Source: Nemophila menziesii (taxonomy: Eukaryota > Streptophyta > Magnoliopsida > Boraginales > Hydrophyllaceae). From it: a stretch of 64,000 bases of DNA. The notes below the pieces were generated by a model. It was not told the origin of the DNA and ran no database searches. It saw only the letters and a list, made by a program, of their open reading frames with translations. Location: positions 64,162,154-64,226,153 of the forward strand of contig JARWIR010000002.1 in NCBI GenBank assembly GCA_029959085.1, written 5' to 3'. Below, one piece after another: positions 36,161 through 48,904 of the stretch. The translations under genes were made by a program, and so were the position numbers. Position 1 is the stretch's first letter. Each line of letters begins with the position of its first letter.

Positions 36161-39100
36161 ATGATACAAGCTTGGAACTGTCAAGGCATGGGTTCAGCCT
36201 TGACAGAAATGAGCTTAGTGGATTTAATCAAGGCTCATCATATAGAGGTACTTTTTCTATATGAAACTAAACAAAAACTTGATTGTTTAATTTCTCTTGG
36301 TCTTAAACTGAATATGACACTTGTCTCACAAGTGGACCCTATTGGTTTATCTGGAGGATTAGCAGTTTTTGTAAAAGAATCTGGTAACTTTAATCTTGTA
36401 AGCTCTGATAAGAACTTAATACAATGCACTTATTTCAGTCCCAAAATTGAATTATGTGAGTTTAACTTTGTCTATGGCCCTACTGCAGATGAGGATAAAA
36501 ATTCATTCTTGAGAAAATTGAATGATTTGATTCATGTTGAGAAACATTGGTGTTTTCTTGGGGATTTTAACTTGATAAGATTTCCTTCTGAGAAGCTTGG
36601 TGGCAATATTAATTCAGTTCATAAGAGGAATATTGCCCAGTTTAATGCCTTCATTGATTCCAATGTCTTGATTGATTTACCAGTTATAGGATGTAATTTC
36701 TCTTGGTCCAATAAGAGAAATGGCAACCAGCTAATAAAGCAAAGACTTGATAGAATCTTAGTTAATCAGGAATGGTTGACACTTTACCCTAATTCCTGGA
36801 ATGATGTTTTACCCCCTTTAGGATCTGATCATTCTCCTATCATTCTAAATTTTGGTATATATACTGAAATGCATAGAAAAAGATTTATCTTGGAAAAAGG
36901 TTGGATTTTTGATACAAATCTCTGTAATATTATTACTGAGAAATGGAAAAGAGGGCATATGATGGATTTAAGAGGTATTTCAGCTATGAAATATAAATTA
37001 TCTCAAATTCAAAAACTTATTTCAATGTGGGCTCGGAAAAGAATCCTAAATAATAGGATTCTAATTAAAAGGAATATTGCTAAGCTGGAAATTATCTTTA
37101 ATGAACCATACAATGAAGAAAATGATGCTCTTTTTCATTCTCTGAGTATGGAACTAGAAGAGTTTTGGAAAAAAGAGGAGTTATATTGGTCATTGAGATC
37201 AAAATATAATTGGTTGAGGCTTGGAGATAAAAATACTAAGTTTTTCCATGCATCAACTAAAATCAAGAGATCTAGAAATAGAATCTCTAAAATAATGGAT
37301 GGTAATGGAGTTTGGACTTCAGATACAAAAGTAATTTCAAAAGAAATAGTGGGATATTATAATAATATTTTCAAAACTGTGGGATATAGGAATTACACTC
37401 CTATACTTAACAAAGTTAAGAAAGTAGTGACCGATGAGATGAATTGTGCTTTAACTAAAAGTGTGGATTTAGAAGAGGTTAAACAAGCCATATGGTCCTT
37501 GGGGAGTGATAAATCCCCTGGACCTGATGGGTTTGGAGGTTTTTTCTTCAAGAAATTTTGGGAAGTTCTCAAGTTTGATATTGTTGCTTTAGTCTCAGAC
37601 TTTATATTGAATAACTCTTCTTTGGAAGAAATCAATAGCACTATTATAGCACTTATTCCAAAGTGTGAAAATCCAGAAACTGTTGCCTCCTTTAGACCTA
37701 TAAGCTGTGCAAACTTTATTTACAAGGTTATCTCAAAAATTTTGACACTTAGACTTCAGGAATGGATTGGTAGTTTGATTTCTGAAACTCAAACTACCTT
37801 CATTCCAAATAGGTCTATTTTTGAAAATGTTCTTATAGCTCAGGAAGTCTCTCATTTCTTGAATAATAAAAGAGACACTAAAAAGTACTCTTTAGAAATT
37901 AAGGCAGATATGAGTAAAGCCTATGAAAACATAGAATGGGATTTCTTGAAGGATGTTTTGACACAAATGGGATTCCACCCTTCTTGGGTGGGTTGGATTA
38001 TGAACTGTGTAACATCTGTTACATATAAAGTACAAATTAATGGAGTACTATATGAGGTTGAAAAACCTTAGAAAGGATTAAGGCAGGGGGACCCACTATC
38101 CCCTTACCTATTCTGCATTGTTACCCAAGCTCTTACTCACCTTATTGACTTTTATGTTGATATGGGATTATTTAAAGGTATTACAATATCTAGAAAAGAA
38201 CCAATGGTTACTCATGTCCTCTTTGCAGATGACAGCTTATTCTTTCGTGAAGCAAGTGAAAATAACATTGATATTTTCAATAATATCATGAATTGGTATA
38301 CTTTTGCCTCAGGTCAGAAATTAAATCTCAATAAAAGTGGGGTTTTCTTCAGTATAAATATTCCACATGATGAGAGGATTAAGTTCTCATCTCTCCTGAG
38401 AATGAATAAAATTGATCATTGGGTAAATATCTTGGAATACCTTCTTCGTGGGGTAAATCTAAGGTAAAATCTCTTGAATGGCTAATTGAAATGGTTATGA
38501 AAAATATGGAAAGATGGAATACAAAAATGCTCACTAAAAGTGGGAAAGAAGTACTTATAAAGGTAGTGGTTGGGGCTATCCCTAATTACATTATGTCAGT
38601 TTTCCTTATTCCAAAAAAAATTACCTCACATTTAACTTCACTAATCTCAAATTTTTATTGGGATAATCAAGGTGAAGGGAGGTGTCATTGGATTAGATGG
38701 CAAACTCTTATGAATAGTAAAGATGATGGAGGACTTGGTTTCAAAGAATTTCATTGTCAAAATCTTGCTTTACTGGCTTCAAATGCTTGGAAATTTAACT
38801 TGAATAAAAATTCTTTACTATTCAAACTGTTTAAAGGGAAGTACTTCCCTTCAACTGATTTTTTCAAAGCTGAAACTGGTTGTAATTGCTCTTGGGGTTG
38901 GAAAAGCCTCATTGAAGGGAGAAACTGTTTTTTGAAAGATTTGAAATGGAATGTTGGTAATGGTAAGAGTTTGAATATTTGGGAGGACAGATGGATTCCT
39001 TTTAATGAAGTTCTTGTTAAACCAGCTAATTGTACTCTGAATTGTGTAGCTGAGCTTATTGATCCATTGAGTTGTTCTTGGAAACTTGATTTGCTTAATT

Positions 39101-40374
39101 TATACTTTCCTTCAAAAGCTGTAGCAACTATAGCCTCGACATTTCTAGCACAATACAACCTTGAAGATGTGCCTTTTTGGCCTTTCTCTTCAAATGGTAG
39201 GGTATCTGTGAAAGAAATGTACCAGAGGTTATGGATGGCTCAGCAAAAGAAGGAATTGAATCAAAGTAAGACTAAAGGTCAACAATCTTTTATGTTACAG
39301 GCCAAGGACTGGAGAACAGATTGGAATATGAAAGTGGCTCCCAAAGTCAAGAATTTTGTTTGGAAATGCTGTGAAAATGCATTACCTAAATATGAGAATA
39401 GAAAAGCTAGAAAATCTAGTGACTCAGATGTGTGTTCTATATGTGAGATGGAAATAGAAAATGTTGAACATATGATTTTCCACTGCTCTTGGGCTAGGGC
39501 AGTGTGGTTAGCCAGTCCATTGAACTTTTGCTCATTAACTGCTGCTTCTTTTAACTTTAAGAAATGGATCAATTTTATTAGACTTAGCCTCTCTGAGACT
39601 GAGTTCAATAATAGAGGACTTGGGGAATTAGCATTTTATGTTGTTTGGAGTATCTGGAAAGGAAGGAATGAGGCTATCTTTAGAGGCATTGTCCCTGACC
39701 CTTTGAAAATCTTATCAAAAGCTTTATAAGCCAATGATGAATTCTTATCTTCAAAAAGAAAAATCTCTGAGGCTAATAAGGATAACAGATTTATTGTGAG
39801 AAATGAGGTTGATTCTCACCTAAATTCCTTACAAAATAATGCAACTCAGGTGCAAACCTTGAGAGAGGGCATTAATGCAAATTGGATACCACCATTATCA
39901 GGATGTTTCAAAGTTAATTGTGATGCATCTTTTGAAATTAAAACTAATGTTGCCTCATATGCTTGTATTCTCAGGGATTCTCGAGGAAGATTAGTTTATG
40001 GTTGCTCTAAGAATTTTTTTGCTAACTCCCCACTAGAAGCAGAGGCTAGAAGACTTCTACAAGCTTGTGAGATAGCTTCAAGACTTCTTAGAGGCAATGT
40101 TGAAGTGGAGACTGAATGCCAAGCTCTTGTACTTCAATTTTCTAAAAATGTTAAATCTTTTTGTAACATTAGAGGTTTTGTTAATTGTATTAGTAGAATT
40201 AAGAAGGGTTGTAATCTTAAAATCTCCTTTGTTAGGAGGTCCAAAAACACTTGTGCAGATTGGGTGGCTAAACAGGAAATTAAAAATTCCTTGTTTAGCC
40301 TTTGGAGTTGCTTTCCACCTCCCAAGCTTGCCTCACTACTTGCTCATGACTATAACCCTACGGGGATAGGGTAA
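36161..40374 (+). pseudogene. LINE ORF2: endonuclease, reverse transcriptase and RNase H, broken
   Basis: Starts ATGATACAAGC, overlapping the presumed ORF1 stop. Residues 1-230 form an endonuclease/exonuclease/phosphatase domain (WNCQGMGS at 5-12, GDFN near 133, SDHSP near 222). Reverse transcriptase follows (FRPISCANFIYKVISKIL near 511, ADMSKAYENIEWDFL near 582, FADDSLFF encoded at about 38220). A zf-RVT segment with VCSICEMEIENVEHMIFHC lies around 39430-39486, and RNase H in 39796-40374 (NCDASFE, EAEARRLL, ETECQAL, NTCADWVAK). Damage: an in-frame TAG at 38069-38071 just before GLRQGDPLSP, a frameshift near 38420, and an in-frame TAA at 39727-39729. The final TAA is at 40372-40374. The damage is light, so loss of activity is fairly recent. 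Confidence 0.92.
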
Positions 40375-40436
40375 TTTGTACTTTTGAAGTTTTTAATCTA
40401 TGCTTCTTTCGACCAAAAAAAAAAAAAAGTTGGACG

Positions 40437-41739
40437 CAAGAAAGTGAGAGGTACTTGAGTCTCGTAATGGTTTCACCTAAATCTCTATGATTAATGCTAT
40501 TGTTTAAGCGCTAAACTGGTATAATTGTGTTAGTCGGGACTCTAATATCTCCTAACCCCCGCCAGGGTGGACTTAGGAGCTTTCCTACGGTACTATATAC
40601 CCCGTAAAGGCGATTATATCTACTTTCGAATGGTTAAGTCTTTTACCTCATTGGATGCGTGGTTAGTCAAGTCTGTTACGATCATTGACGAACACCACGA
40701 GTCTATTACCTAGGTATGTAATTAAACCCCTAGGCAAGATGATCACTTCGCCACTAAAGTGAATAGGCTAATTACTGTAACCTATTCTTGATTCATGACT
40801 TCAAAAAAAGTAAATAAAATTAAGATAGTAGTCAACGCAGAATACCAAATTTAAATTAAATAATCAAATCCAAAATTCAGAAAACATCAATTAAATAGAT
40901 TAGGGCCTAACCCATAATGCGATTCTCAAGTACTAAATAATTTAGCTCATGCTCATACTAAAAACTGAAATAAAATAAAGGAAAGACATTATCCTAAATT
41001 ACAGAAATAAAATATGAAACCTAATTGAGGTGTTGGGTTGAGCTGTTGATTGAGGGATGTGAATTCTCCAACTCTAGCTTCTTCTTCTGCATTCTGTTCT
41101 GACTTGGACTTTTAAAAGTAAGCGTAGAATGTAATTCTCTGAGGTGTGTGTAAAAAGGAGGTCTAAAGGTATATTTATAATAGTGAATAGGATTGGGATT
41201 TTTACTTAAGAATAATAATTTAAATAATAAAAAGCCCAAGTCCATCTTCAAAATCCCGTAACTGCTTACAGTTGTTGGTAAAATGGCAGTAACTTTTGCG
41301 TCTCATATCCAAGTCACCTGATTTCAGTCCTCAAATCTTCCTAACTCAAAGGCGCAACTTTTTCTTTCAGATTTCCAGGCTTGAATCAGTGCCGAAGTGG
41401 CTCAGAAACAACAATTAGTAACAACTTTTCAAATTTCCATCTCAATTAGTCAACTTTTCGGATAATCTTTTCTTGCTTTTGACCTCTCCGCTTGATCTAA
41501 GACTTTAATTCTCACTTCTTCTCCTTGTTTTTGGTGCTCTATAGCATCCATGGAACTAAGAACTTTGCACTAAAACACACACAAATTAACGTACAAAATC
41601 TCTAAAAATAAAATATAATAATTCTAAGGAGAAAATACAATATAACGAAATAAGCATAAAAGTCTATCAAATAAATTTAATATTCACCTAAAATGATGTC
41701 TCCTAAGGGCATTTATTTTGAAAAAAACGGGAGACATCA
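40437..41739 (-). mobile_element. Element F LTR, right part
   Basis: Continuation of the LTR begun at 33995. Without the LINE and one TSD copy the LTR is about 1.57 kb. It contains a minus-strand TATA box (TTATAAATAT, 41171-41180) and conserved blocks shared in reverse with the LTRs at 22984 and 50399 (gggactctaatatctcc, gatcacttcgccact). It ends ...ggagacatca at 41739, next to the polypurine tract. Confidence 0.85.
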
Positions 41740-43112
41740 AGACCCCAAACTCAAATCTTTGTCGTCCCGACAAAGTAAAATAAAAACAAAGGTCTCAGTT
41801 GAAATGCAAAAATGCAGAGTCTAGTGAATAATACCATAAGCATAACTTAAAAACAAATATCATATAGTATGACCTAGGAATTAATATGTACACATACACC
41901 TATCATGCAAAACCAAACAAAAATATTATCAATACAAAATTAATTTCACAATGCTAGAAGGTTACCCTTATACTTATCTCAATATGGCGGCTATAGAGTG
42001 TTCAGCGATCCTCACTTGCTTTGAACGCTCCACTTTGATTATTTCCCATTAGCTGAAAATAAATCCACTATATATCTAGGAATTACGAGGACTTTATGGT
42101 TTTAGCGTAGGATTAGCGACGTTGTGGTATGTATATTTGGTAAATTTGAAGTGGCTTTTGGCTCTCTCCTCACTTACCATCAACAACTGTCCAAGAGCTT
42201 GAATTTACACTCGAATATGTTCTCACTCAACCCATTTGACGCACTAATTTAGCGTCCCCAGATTTATTTAGTAAGCACTAAGATGATTTTTAAACTTCCA
42301 CTTTGCCGGTTACTTTATTTTTTTCATATATATATATATTAATTTTTTTCAAAGACCCCGGCAAAGGGTTACAACATAATATATCATCAACAATTGCGCA
42401 TAAATACGAACACATAAAATTCCCTCGCAATTGTACTTTCCCAATAATGAAAACCACAACCCCAAACTCAAGCTCAAGACAGGAAGTCTTAGGATCGTGA
42501 TTCAAGTGCGGGTCATATGAAAATGCCTAATAAACTAAGGGGATACGAGCTTATATCGTGGCGACAAAAGAAAAGCTTAAAGGCTAAAAATGGGGCTAAG
42601 AAGGATATACTTAAATCATGGGATAGAAAGCTAAAAAGTTTAAAATGGCTAACAAAAAACTGCCTCTATCATTTTCCTAGTTAAATAGATTGCCTCTAGT
42701 TCATACCTAAGTGGGTTCTCTACTCATTCAGATCTCACGTTCTACAGACCACTCAATTTCCTTAAGTACAAGTTTACTTCTTTTGCATTGTTCATTAATT
42801 TTTCCTATCAATTACCTAATGTTTGCATGCAATGAAAGTGTGTTTTACATTAAATTCTAGAGTCTACTATTCACTATCATAAATTCATATAAGTATGCTT
42901 AATGGGGACATTTAAAATACTCTACAGTCAAACGCACCCCTCAATTAATTTTATTGAAAGCAGTACAACAAATAACACATAAATTTTTGGATGAGACAAC
43001 GAACCCCACCCCAAACTCAAAAGTGAGCCGTGCCCCCACGACTCGAAAAGACTCAATAAAGAAAATAAACTAATGTACACTAATGATGAGAAAAGGAAGA
43101 AGGAAACATATC
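41740..43112 (-). mobile_element. Element F 3' noncoding region
   Basis: Holds, reading away from the LTR, the polypurine tract (41740-41755), a hairpin ctttgtcg-tcc-cgacaaag (41757-41775), a block related to gagagagccaaaagccact (42150-42180), a second TTGAGTTTGGGG-like run (about 42455-42480), the conserved gtgcgggtcatatg (42505-42519), and a third polypurine run (43003-43020) with the hairpin gagccgtg-cccc-cacgactc (43025-43044). No open frame of note. Confidence 0.7.
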
Positions 43113-43691
43113 TTAATCAACACTATGCTGGTTTCCATTGTTGCGTGCAGTGTTCAACCTTTCTAGAATAGTCTTTATGAGTACCAACTCTTGTGTTACC
43201 TTTCCCACATCTGTTATCATCTCATCTTGTTTATCCTTTAAGGTCATCATTCGTTCTTCCAACTTGTTTCTGTTTACTGTCTTCTTCTTTCGTGTAGGAG
43301 GTCTAGCACCTTTCACTTCTGCATAGGGCTTGTCTAGGTCTATACCCAATTTCGCAGCTCCCCCATGGACATTTTCTATTGATCTTTCTTTCATCTCTTC
43401 CCTTTTTTCTGTAGGCTCATCCTCTTCATTCTTGCGTGGTATATTTGTTGATAAACAAATCGTGGTTATGGTGCACGGGAATTTGAGGTTTCTTTGGAGA
43501 CTAGGGGGTTTTTCGAATTCCATGATGAGGTTATAGATGACACGGGCAACATCAATTTCTTTCTTCTCAAGAATACACTTTATAAAAATGAGATGTTTAT
43601 TTGTTAACTCCGAAATATGATTGTTGCGAAAAAAGGTAGGGATTATGAAACGGGACCATACTTTAGCGCGTAGTAGCAAATCGCTACTCAA
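43113..43691 (-). pseudogene. Element F 3' ORF, C-terminal part (Athila-type putative transposon protein)
   Basis: A 192-codon piece. The start (LLLRAKVWSRFIIPTFF, then KHLIFIKCILEKKEIDVARVI) resembles the second half of the domain called putative plant transposon protein (Transposase_32), found in Athila-type 3' ORFs. It is followed by a charged linker, KKKTVNRNKLEERMMTLKDK and a predicted coiled coil at about residues 145-185. Its N-terminal half lies at 45050-45449, beyond an inserted LINE fragment. The function of this ORF in plant Ty3 elements is unknown; it is sometimes called env-like. Confidence 0.65.
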
Positions 43692-43699
43692 TACCTAGC

Positions 43700-45050
43700 C
43701 TGCATATCTTTTTCCTACTGGGATGGGAAGTCTCCCATGAATCAGGACTTGATCGTAAAAAGATTCCCATGCGAAGGACGCATATTTCTTTTGCCAAAAT
43801 AAAAGAGCAGTAACAAACTAACCAGTCCCCCTCTATCTATAGAGTGAGGAAACATAACTAAAAAACTTAATAATAGAGTCCGTAGGACACTCCGTAACAT
43901 CAATATTCGCCCTAGTGCATTTAAGACCTTGTATGCGATGTAATTAAATTCTCTTTTGATGTGGATGACTTTCCACCTCGGAAATATTTTCATCCAACTT
44001 AATGCTTCAGTAATCATTGGCCGGATGCGCCAATTGCTACCTTTTGCTTTGAAAATCCTTGAACAACTTCAAGGTTTTCAGAATAGAACAAACTACTCTG
44101 AAGATTGAGGTTTGATGCATACCTCATAGCCTGTAGAATGGCTCACATTTCCCCTTCGACTGTAGTGTTATTCTGGCTCTTTTGATAACTTTATGTTGGA
44201 TTTCTCCCTCCTTATTGATGCCAAGAGACACCATGCTTGTTGGGTCCCAGGTGTTGGAGAACGATGCATCGTTCATCCATGTGAAATCGAGATTATCGCA
44301 AATGACATGATTCTCTTCATCTTTCACCACGTTATTTCTCACGGCGATGGTCCGGCCATCGTTAACTGTCCCGCTTACATCCATAAAGAGATATTTAAGT
44401 AACGAATTAGATTTTTCATTGATATCCCTAATATTCCAGGCTTTATTTTTTAAGAAACCACTCATTCGAGCTTTTCAAATATTCCATAGTGTGACTAGAA
44501 AAATTGCGGTAACCTCCCTCTTACACCATCTGTTTCTTGAGTAACTATCGATAACCGACTTGAATCCACTCACTTATAGACCCATTAGAATTCTCATCAA
44601 TTTTGCATTGTAGCTGGGAACTGACCCCACACCCCTTGGCTAAACGGACACTTGATGAAAAGGTGAGCCACCGATTCCGCCTCCACCTCACACCATTCAC
44701 ATGTGTCAGTTTCAATACACTTTTTCGTTTTGAGATTACCCTTGGTAGGGATTACATCATTATGTATTTTCCAGAAAAAATTCCTTATTTTCGAAGGGAC
44801 GTAAGATCCTCAAATTAGATTCCACATTTCGGCATCCTTCTTTTCCCCTTGCTTAGAGGACTCCCCCTTCTTTTCTAATTCCTTTTGAACCAGTCTATGA
44901 TAACCTGATTTAGTCGAGTACTCTCTGTCTTAATTTTCTTGCCAAATAATCGCATCTTATTTTTCCAACTGCATAATAGGTATTCTTCTAATTTCCGCAA
45001 TGTCCCTGGAAGGATGCATCATTAATTGCTTAATGGTATGGGCATGGACC
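43700..45050 (-). pseudogene. 5'-truncated LINE fragment (zf-RVT and RNase H) inside element F
   Basis: The minus strand carries RNase H pieces: TWMNDASFSN in the 44124-44465 frame, and WKVIHIKREFNYIAYKVLNAL in 43742-44017, a typical RNase H C-terminus. Further right (44600-44830) lies a zinc-finger-like region ending in sequence equivalent to HLFIKCPFS. The order is that of a LINE 3' end. It splits the element F 3' ORF. No clear poly(A) or TSD was found, so the exact ends are estimates. Confidence 0.65.
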
Positions 45051-45449
45051 AGTCAAGTTTGCTAATTTCTATGCTTTCCGAATAAGCTCTATTGAGAAAG
45101 GCTTACCTTTTTGCGTAGGATAATTGACTGCCATTCGTAAAAGCTAGTTCTTCATAAAACTCACGAACCACAGTAAGGATAAACGTGAGGTCTCTTTTTC
45201 TCGATTCTTTCCAACCAAACTTGTCACAGGTTATAGCATAATCTCTAAATACACCGTTCATAATACCTAAAGGAAATCCTTTTTCTACACCAAACTTCAA
45301 AGTGCCACTCGCTCATGAACTTGCTCAGTCCAACTAAAAAAGATTCTCTTTGGCTTAGTTTCCATCATCTTTCGGCGAGTAGATCTTTGTTCCGGTGTGG
45401 GTTCGCTAACAACTTGTTCTTTAACTTCTTTTTCTCCCAAGTTAGGCTT
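45051..45449 (-). pseudogene. Element F 3' ORF, N-terminal part
   Basis: The frame at 45103-45300 and its upstream extension read as the first half of the Athila-type putative transposon protein domain: FGVEKGFPLGIMNG, CDKFGWKESRKRDLT, VVREFYEELAFTNG, the last a typical wording of that family. Together with 43113-43691 it would make one protein interrupted by the LINE. The element F sequence stops at about 45449, where a piece of another LTR begins. Confidence 0.6.
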
Positions 45450-45593
45450 ATGCTCTCAAAGTAATAAATCATCAAATCAAGACATGAATTAAGAAATTAT
45501 CAAATAACAGGGAAAATCTTTTAACAATTAATCAAATACATCTAAATTAATGTCTTAAACCTACATTAATATATCAAAAATATGGAGACATCA
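45450..45593 (-). mobile_element. Element C 3' LTR, fragment
   Basis: About 145 bp ending ...atatggagacatca (45593) next to a polypurine tract. Only the U3 edge of the LTR remains. The left boundary is approximate. Confidence 0.6.
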
Positions 45594-47230
45594 AGACCCC
45601 TAACTCAAAGTTGTATCATTCTGATACAATAAAGAAAAGAACATAGGGAAGTCTCTAAATACACACCTATGTCGATTAAGCACAATGGAAATAAGATATC
45701 ACAATATGGATAATAAACTCAAAGCAACTACTCACAAAATTTCATGTAATAATATTTACAAACTAAATTACCTATACACTTGTCATACAAACAATAAACG
45801 TGATTTAAATTCAAGATCGAATTAACTTTGCAATGCACGAAGGAGAGGTTCTTCACTTAGTTTAACATGGAGGCTATAGATTGTTCATCGAGCAAAGAAT
45901 AGCAAAGATACATCTAACTACTCTATACCGGTTCAATTTATTTTAGGTTCTTCACTAATCTAACGGTTCTTCACTTACTAGTATCCTGGGCCCAAACCGT
46001 TAAAATTTAGTGTTCAATTATTTATAGATCACATAGAAAAGAATCATAAGGTTTTTAAGGTTGTAATGTAGGCTTAGGGATGGTATGATCGTATATTTGG
46101 ATAGTTTAGAGTGAGATTTTGGCCCTCTCCTTACTAGCCTTCAACGAATCGCCCTAGAGCTTGAGTTACTCTCATAAGATGTTCCCACTCAACCCAATGA
46201 TTTTGATTCACTAATTAGAATCCTAAATAACCCAATATAAAGCATAAAGATGACACATAAGAGTTCCACTTTGCCCTTCCAAATTATATATTCTTTTCAT
46301 ATCAAGTTTTCTTTTGTAGTTTAGCTATGAATCTCTTTTTGATGTGAGATGTCATGCTACTTTTTTGCATATATTTCTTTTCAATTCTTTTTTCTCATTT
46401 ACTTTTACCCCGGAAAAGGGTTATAAGATAAAATAGTGAATCATCATAAATAGCACAAGTACATAAGCTCAAAATCCAACCCAATAACAATTCCCATAAT
46501 GGTGAACCCACCAACCAGAAAATAAGCTCTAAAAGGATATTCTATGCATCGCGATTCGAGTGCGGGTCATATGGAAAAGTCCTAAAATCTAAAGGGCATG
46601 GCTTATAACATGGCTAAATAAAAAGGAACCTCTTCCTCATCCTACCTACTCTATTCATGGGTTTAGAAAGGCTATAAGGGTCGAGAAGGATATACATATA
46701 ATTAATGGAGACCAAGCTAAAAGTCAACAAGGGGTTTATCAAAGAACCACCTTAATCACTTTCTAAACTATGTATTTTGTTACTTTCTCACCTTTAGCAC
46801 GTCCATTAGTTGGGTTTATCAACTAGCTCGGATCTCACGGCCTACACACCCCTCAAGGCGCCCTAAGACTAAACATACTTCTACCGCATTGCTTACTAAC
46901 CTTCTCTTTACTATGAATGTGTGTTTTTTGTTCACTCAAAGCATAAAATAATCATCTTATAAACATATTACTTTCTATCATTAACTTACTAAGCTTATGC
47001 TTTCAATCTATTAAAACACTCTACATCTAACCCCATGTATCAAAAAAATTTAATTTCTTCCTAACAACAGTAAAATCACATAAAATAGAGATGAGAGACA
47101 ACAAATCCCCACACACCCAACTCAAAAATGAGTTGTGTCACCACGAATTGAATAACGTTCAATAAATAAATTAAAACAAGTAAAAATTTCATATACAAAA
47201 TTGGTAAAGAAGAAAGAGAACATACTCTCA
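45594..47230 (-). mobile_element. Element C 3' noncoding region
   Basis: Contains the polypurine tract (45594-45609), the hairpin ttgtatca-ttc-tgatacaa (45611-45629), the block gagagggccaaaatctcact (about 46110-46130), gtgcgggtcatatgg (46560-46574), and a second polypurine run (47105-47127) with a degenerate hairpin next to it. No gene. Confidence 0.7.
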
Positions 47231-48459
47231 AGGCTATTGCCTCGCTTTATCAAGATCCAAGATAGGATTTGGTGGATCTTTCGCGATGTCACGCATTAGT
47301 TGCTCCAGGAGTATAATGATGTGCACTTGATTTGCTTTGATTTGTACCACATCATCGGCCAAGAAGGTTTGAGTTGCTTCAAATTTATTTAATTGCTCCC
47401 CTATCCTTTTTAGCTGAATAAGATCCTCTTCTTTTGCTTCTCTCTCACGAAAGATTTCTTCTTGTGGAAGCTTCTTAATTCCTACTCCTCTTAATAATTT
47501 ATTGATCCAAGCATTGTTGATGTTTTTGCTCACTTTATGCATCAATTTTTCTTCTTCACCCCGAATCACATTCGCTTTTCGTACTAGGCACGTGATCATA
47601 TTTGGATATTTCACATTAGATAATGAAAGTGGAGAGACCAAAAATCGCATCACCTCCTCAAAGATCTACCGTGCCATATCTACTTCTTATGCTCTTAAAA
47701 ACAATTAAAAAAGATTGCATTTCTCTTGGTTACATCCGAAGTTTGTATATTTCCGAAGGTGTTTGGTGTGAGGAAATTGTGCCAAATTCTTGTATCAGGT
47801 TAAAGATACTTGTAAGGCACACGTGCCTTCAACTCTCCCTTGTGTGATTGCACTTTTTCTTCATCTAATACATGTTCAAAAAGTTGATTCCAATCAAAAG
47901 TCTTGATATTCTCCACCGCTTCTCGATTCTTTCATGGTCCAACCAATTTCTATAACTGGAAGTGGTTTCTAATCTCTTCAACTGTAAAAGGAATGAACCT
48001 TCCTCTAACTGGAACACGACCTTCACTATATAGGGTAAAGAGGCCTAACTAGAACTCAAAAAATAACTCCATACATAAACTTGAACGTCTCATCATTAAT
48101 GTAATCCAACCCAATTTCTCTCATATCTCTAGAAATTTCTTGTACTAACCTTCTCCAACTTTCTTTTCAAATATTCTCTCATGAGCAAAAGGTAAGTCCG
48201 GTAAATGTGTTTTTGCGGAAGCTAACAAGGCCTTTGAATCTTCATTCATCTCGGGTATATGAATCTCTATTTGTAGAGGTTGTTCTGTCTTCTCCTTAAA
48301 ATTTGTAACTTCTTTTCTCTTTGATTTCACCACTGCATGCTTTTCTCTACTTTCATGACCTGTTTTAACCTTTTTTTTGTACTGGAGCTTGAACCTTTCT
48401 CAAGTTTTTTTCTCAATAGTACCCAATACCTTACTTTGACACTTCTTCATCTCCATAAA
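47231..48459 (-). pseudogene. Element C 3' ORF, broken (Athila-type)
   Basis: Minus-strand pieces are 48459-48334 (MEMKKCQSKVLGTIEKK, the likely true start), 48333-48145 (with FAHERIFEKKVGEG) and 47653-47234, whose LVRKANVIRGEEEKLMHKVS segment is followed by a coiled-coil tail (IQLKRIGEQLNKFEATQTFL). Stops and shifts separate them. The layout matches the 3' ORF of element F. Role unknown. Confidence 0.6.
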
Positions 48460-48904
48460 AATAGATAATGTTTATGTTCTTTTTCTTATCTCAATTGAAC
48501 TCCAACTTAAAGATTTGAACGCTCTTGAAATTTTCACCCCTTGATTTTGGGTTGATAGAGTGTTATTTGGGTTAGGAAAGGTGTATGGATGATGAATCTC
48601 TATGTGGGTGAGATGACCTCTTGCTTGATTGGTATGGGTTTATGAAATTGTTGGATAAGATTTGGAAATTTTGGCTTTTGATTCTTGGACTCTAGGTATT
48701 GTGCTTTGATTTGGGTGGTTGAATCTTCTTTATAATTAATGGGGAAGGATTTGGTTGTGAATTTATGGTGATTGTGGAGTGTTTTGATGTGTAGTGAAGG
48801 TTTGTAAAAGATTTAATGGAGTTGGGAAGCTTTGGGGAAGAAAGAGAGGCTTTAATCTTTAGAATTCGTAGCTATAAACGAACCTCACTTATATTCCTTT
48901 TATC

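Larger units (their letters stand above)
34266..40426 (+). mobile_element. Near full-length LINE retrotransposon with RNase H domain, 6.16 kb
   Basis: Bounded by the 10 bp TSD aagttggacg (34256-34265 and 40427-40436). It ends in a poly(A) tail (about 40414-40426) and has a 5' untranslated region with a (CT)n run, ORF1 (CCHC protein) and ORF2 (endonuclease, reverse transcriptase, RNase H). Both reading frames are damaged, so it is not autonomous now. A SINE sits in the ORF1 tail. It inserted into the LTR of element F. Confidence 0.93.

Noticed and set aside
42303..42505. Overlapping 65-71 codon frames on both strands
   Set aside because: They fall in the element F 3' noncoding region, across an (AT)n run, and have no recognisable product.
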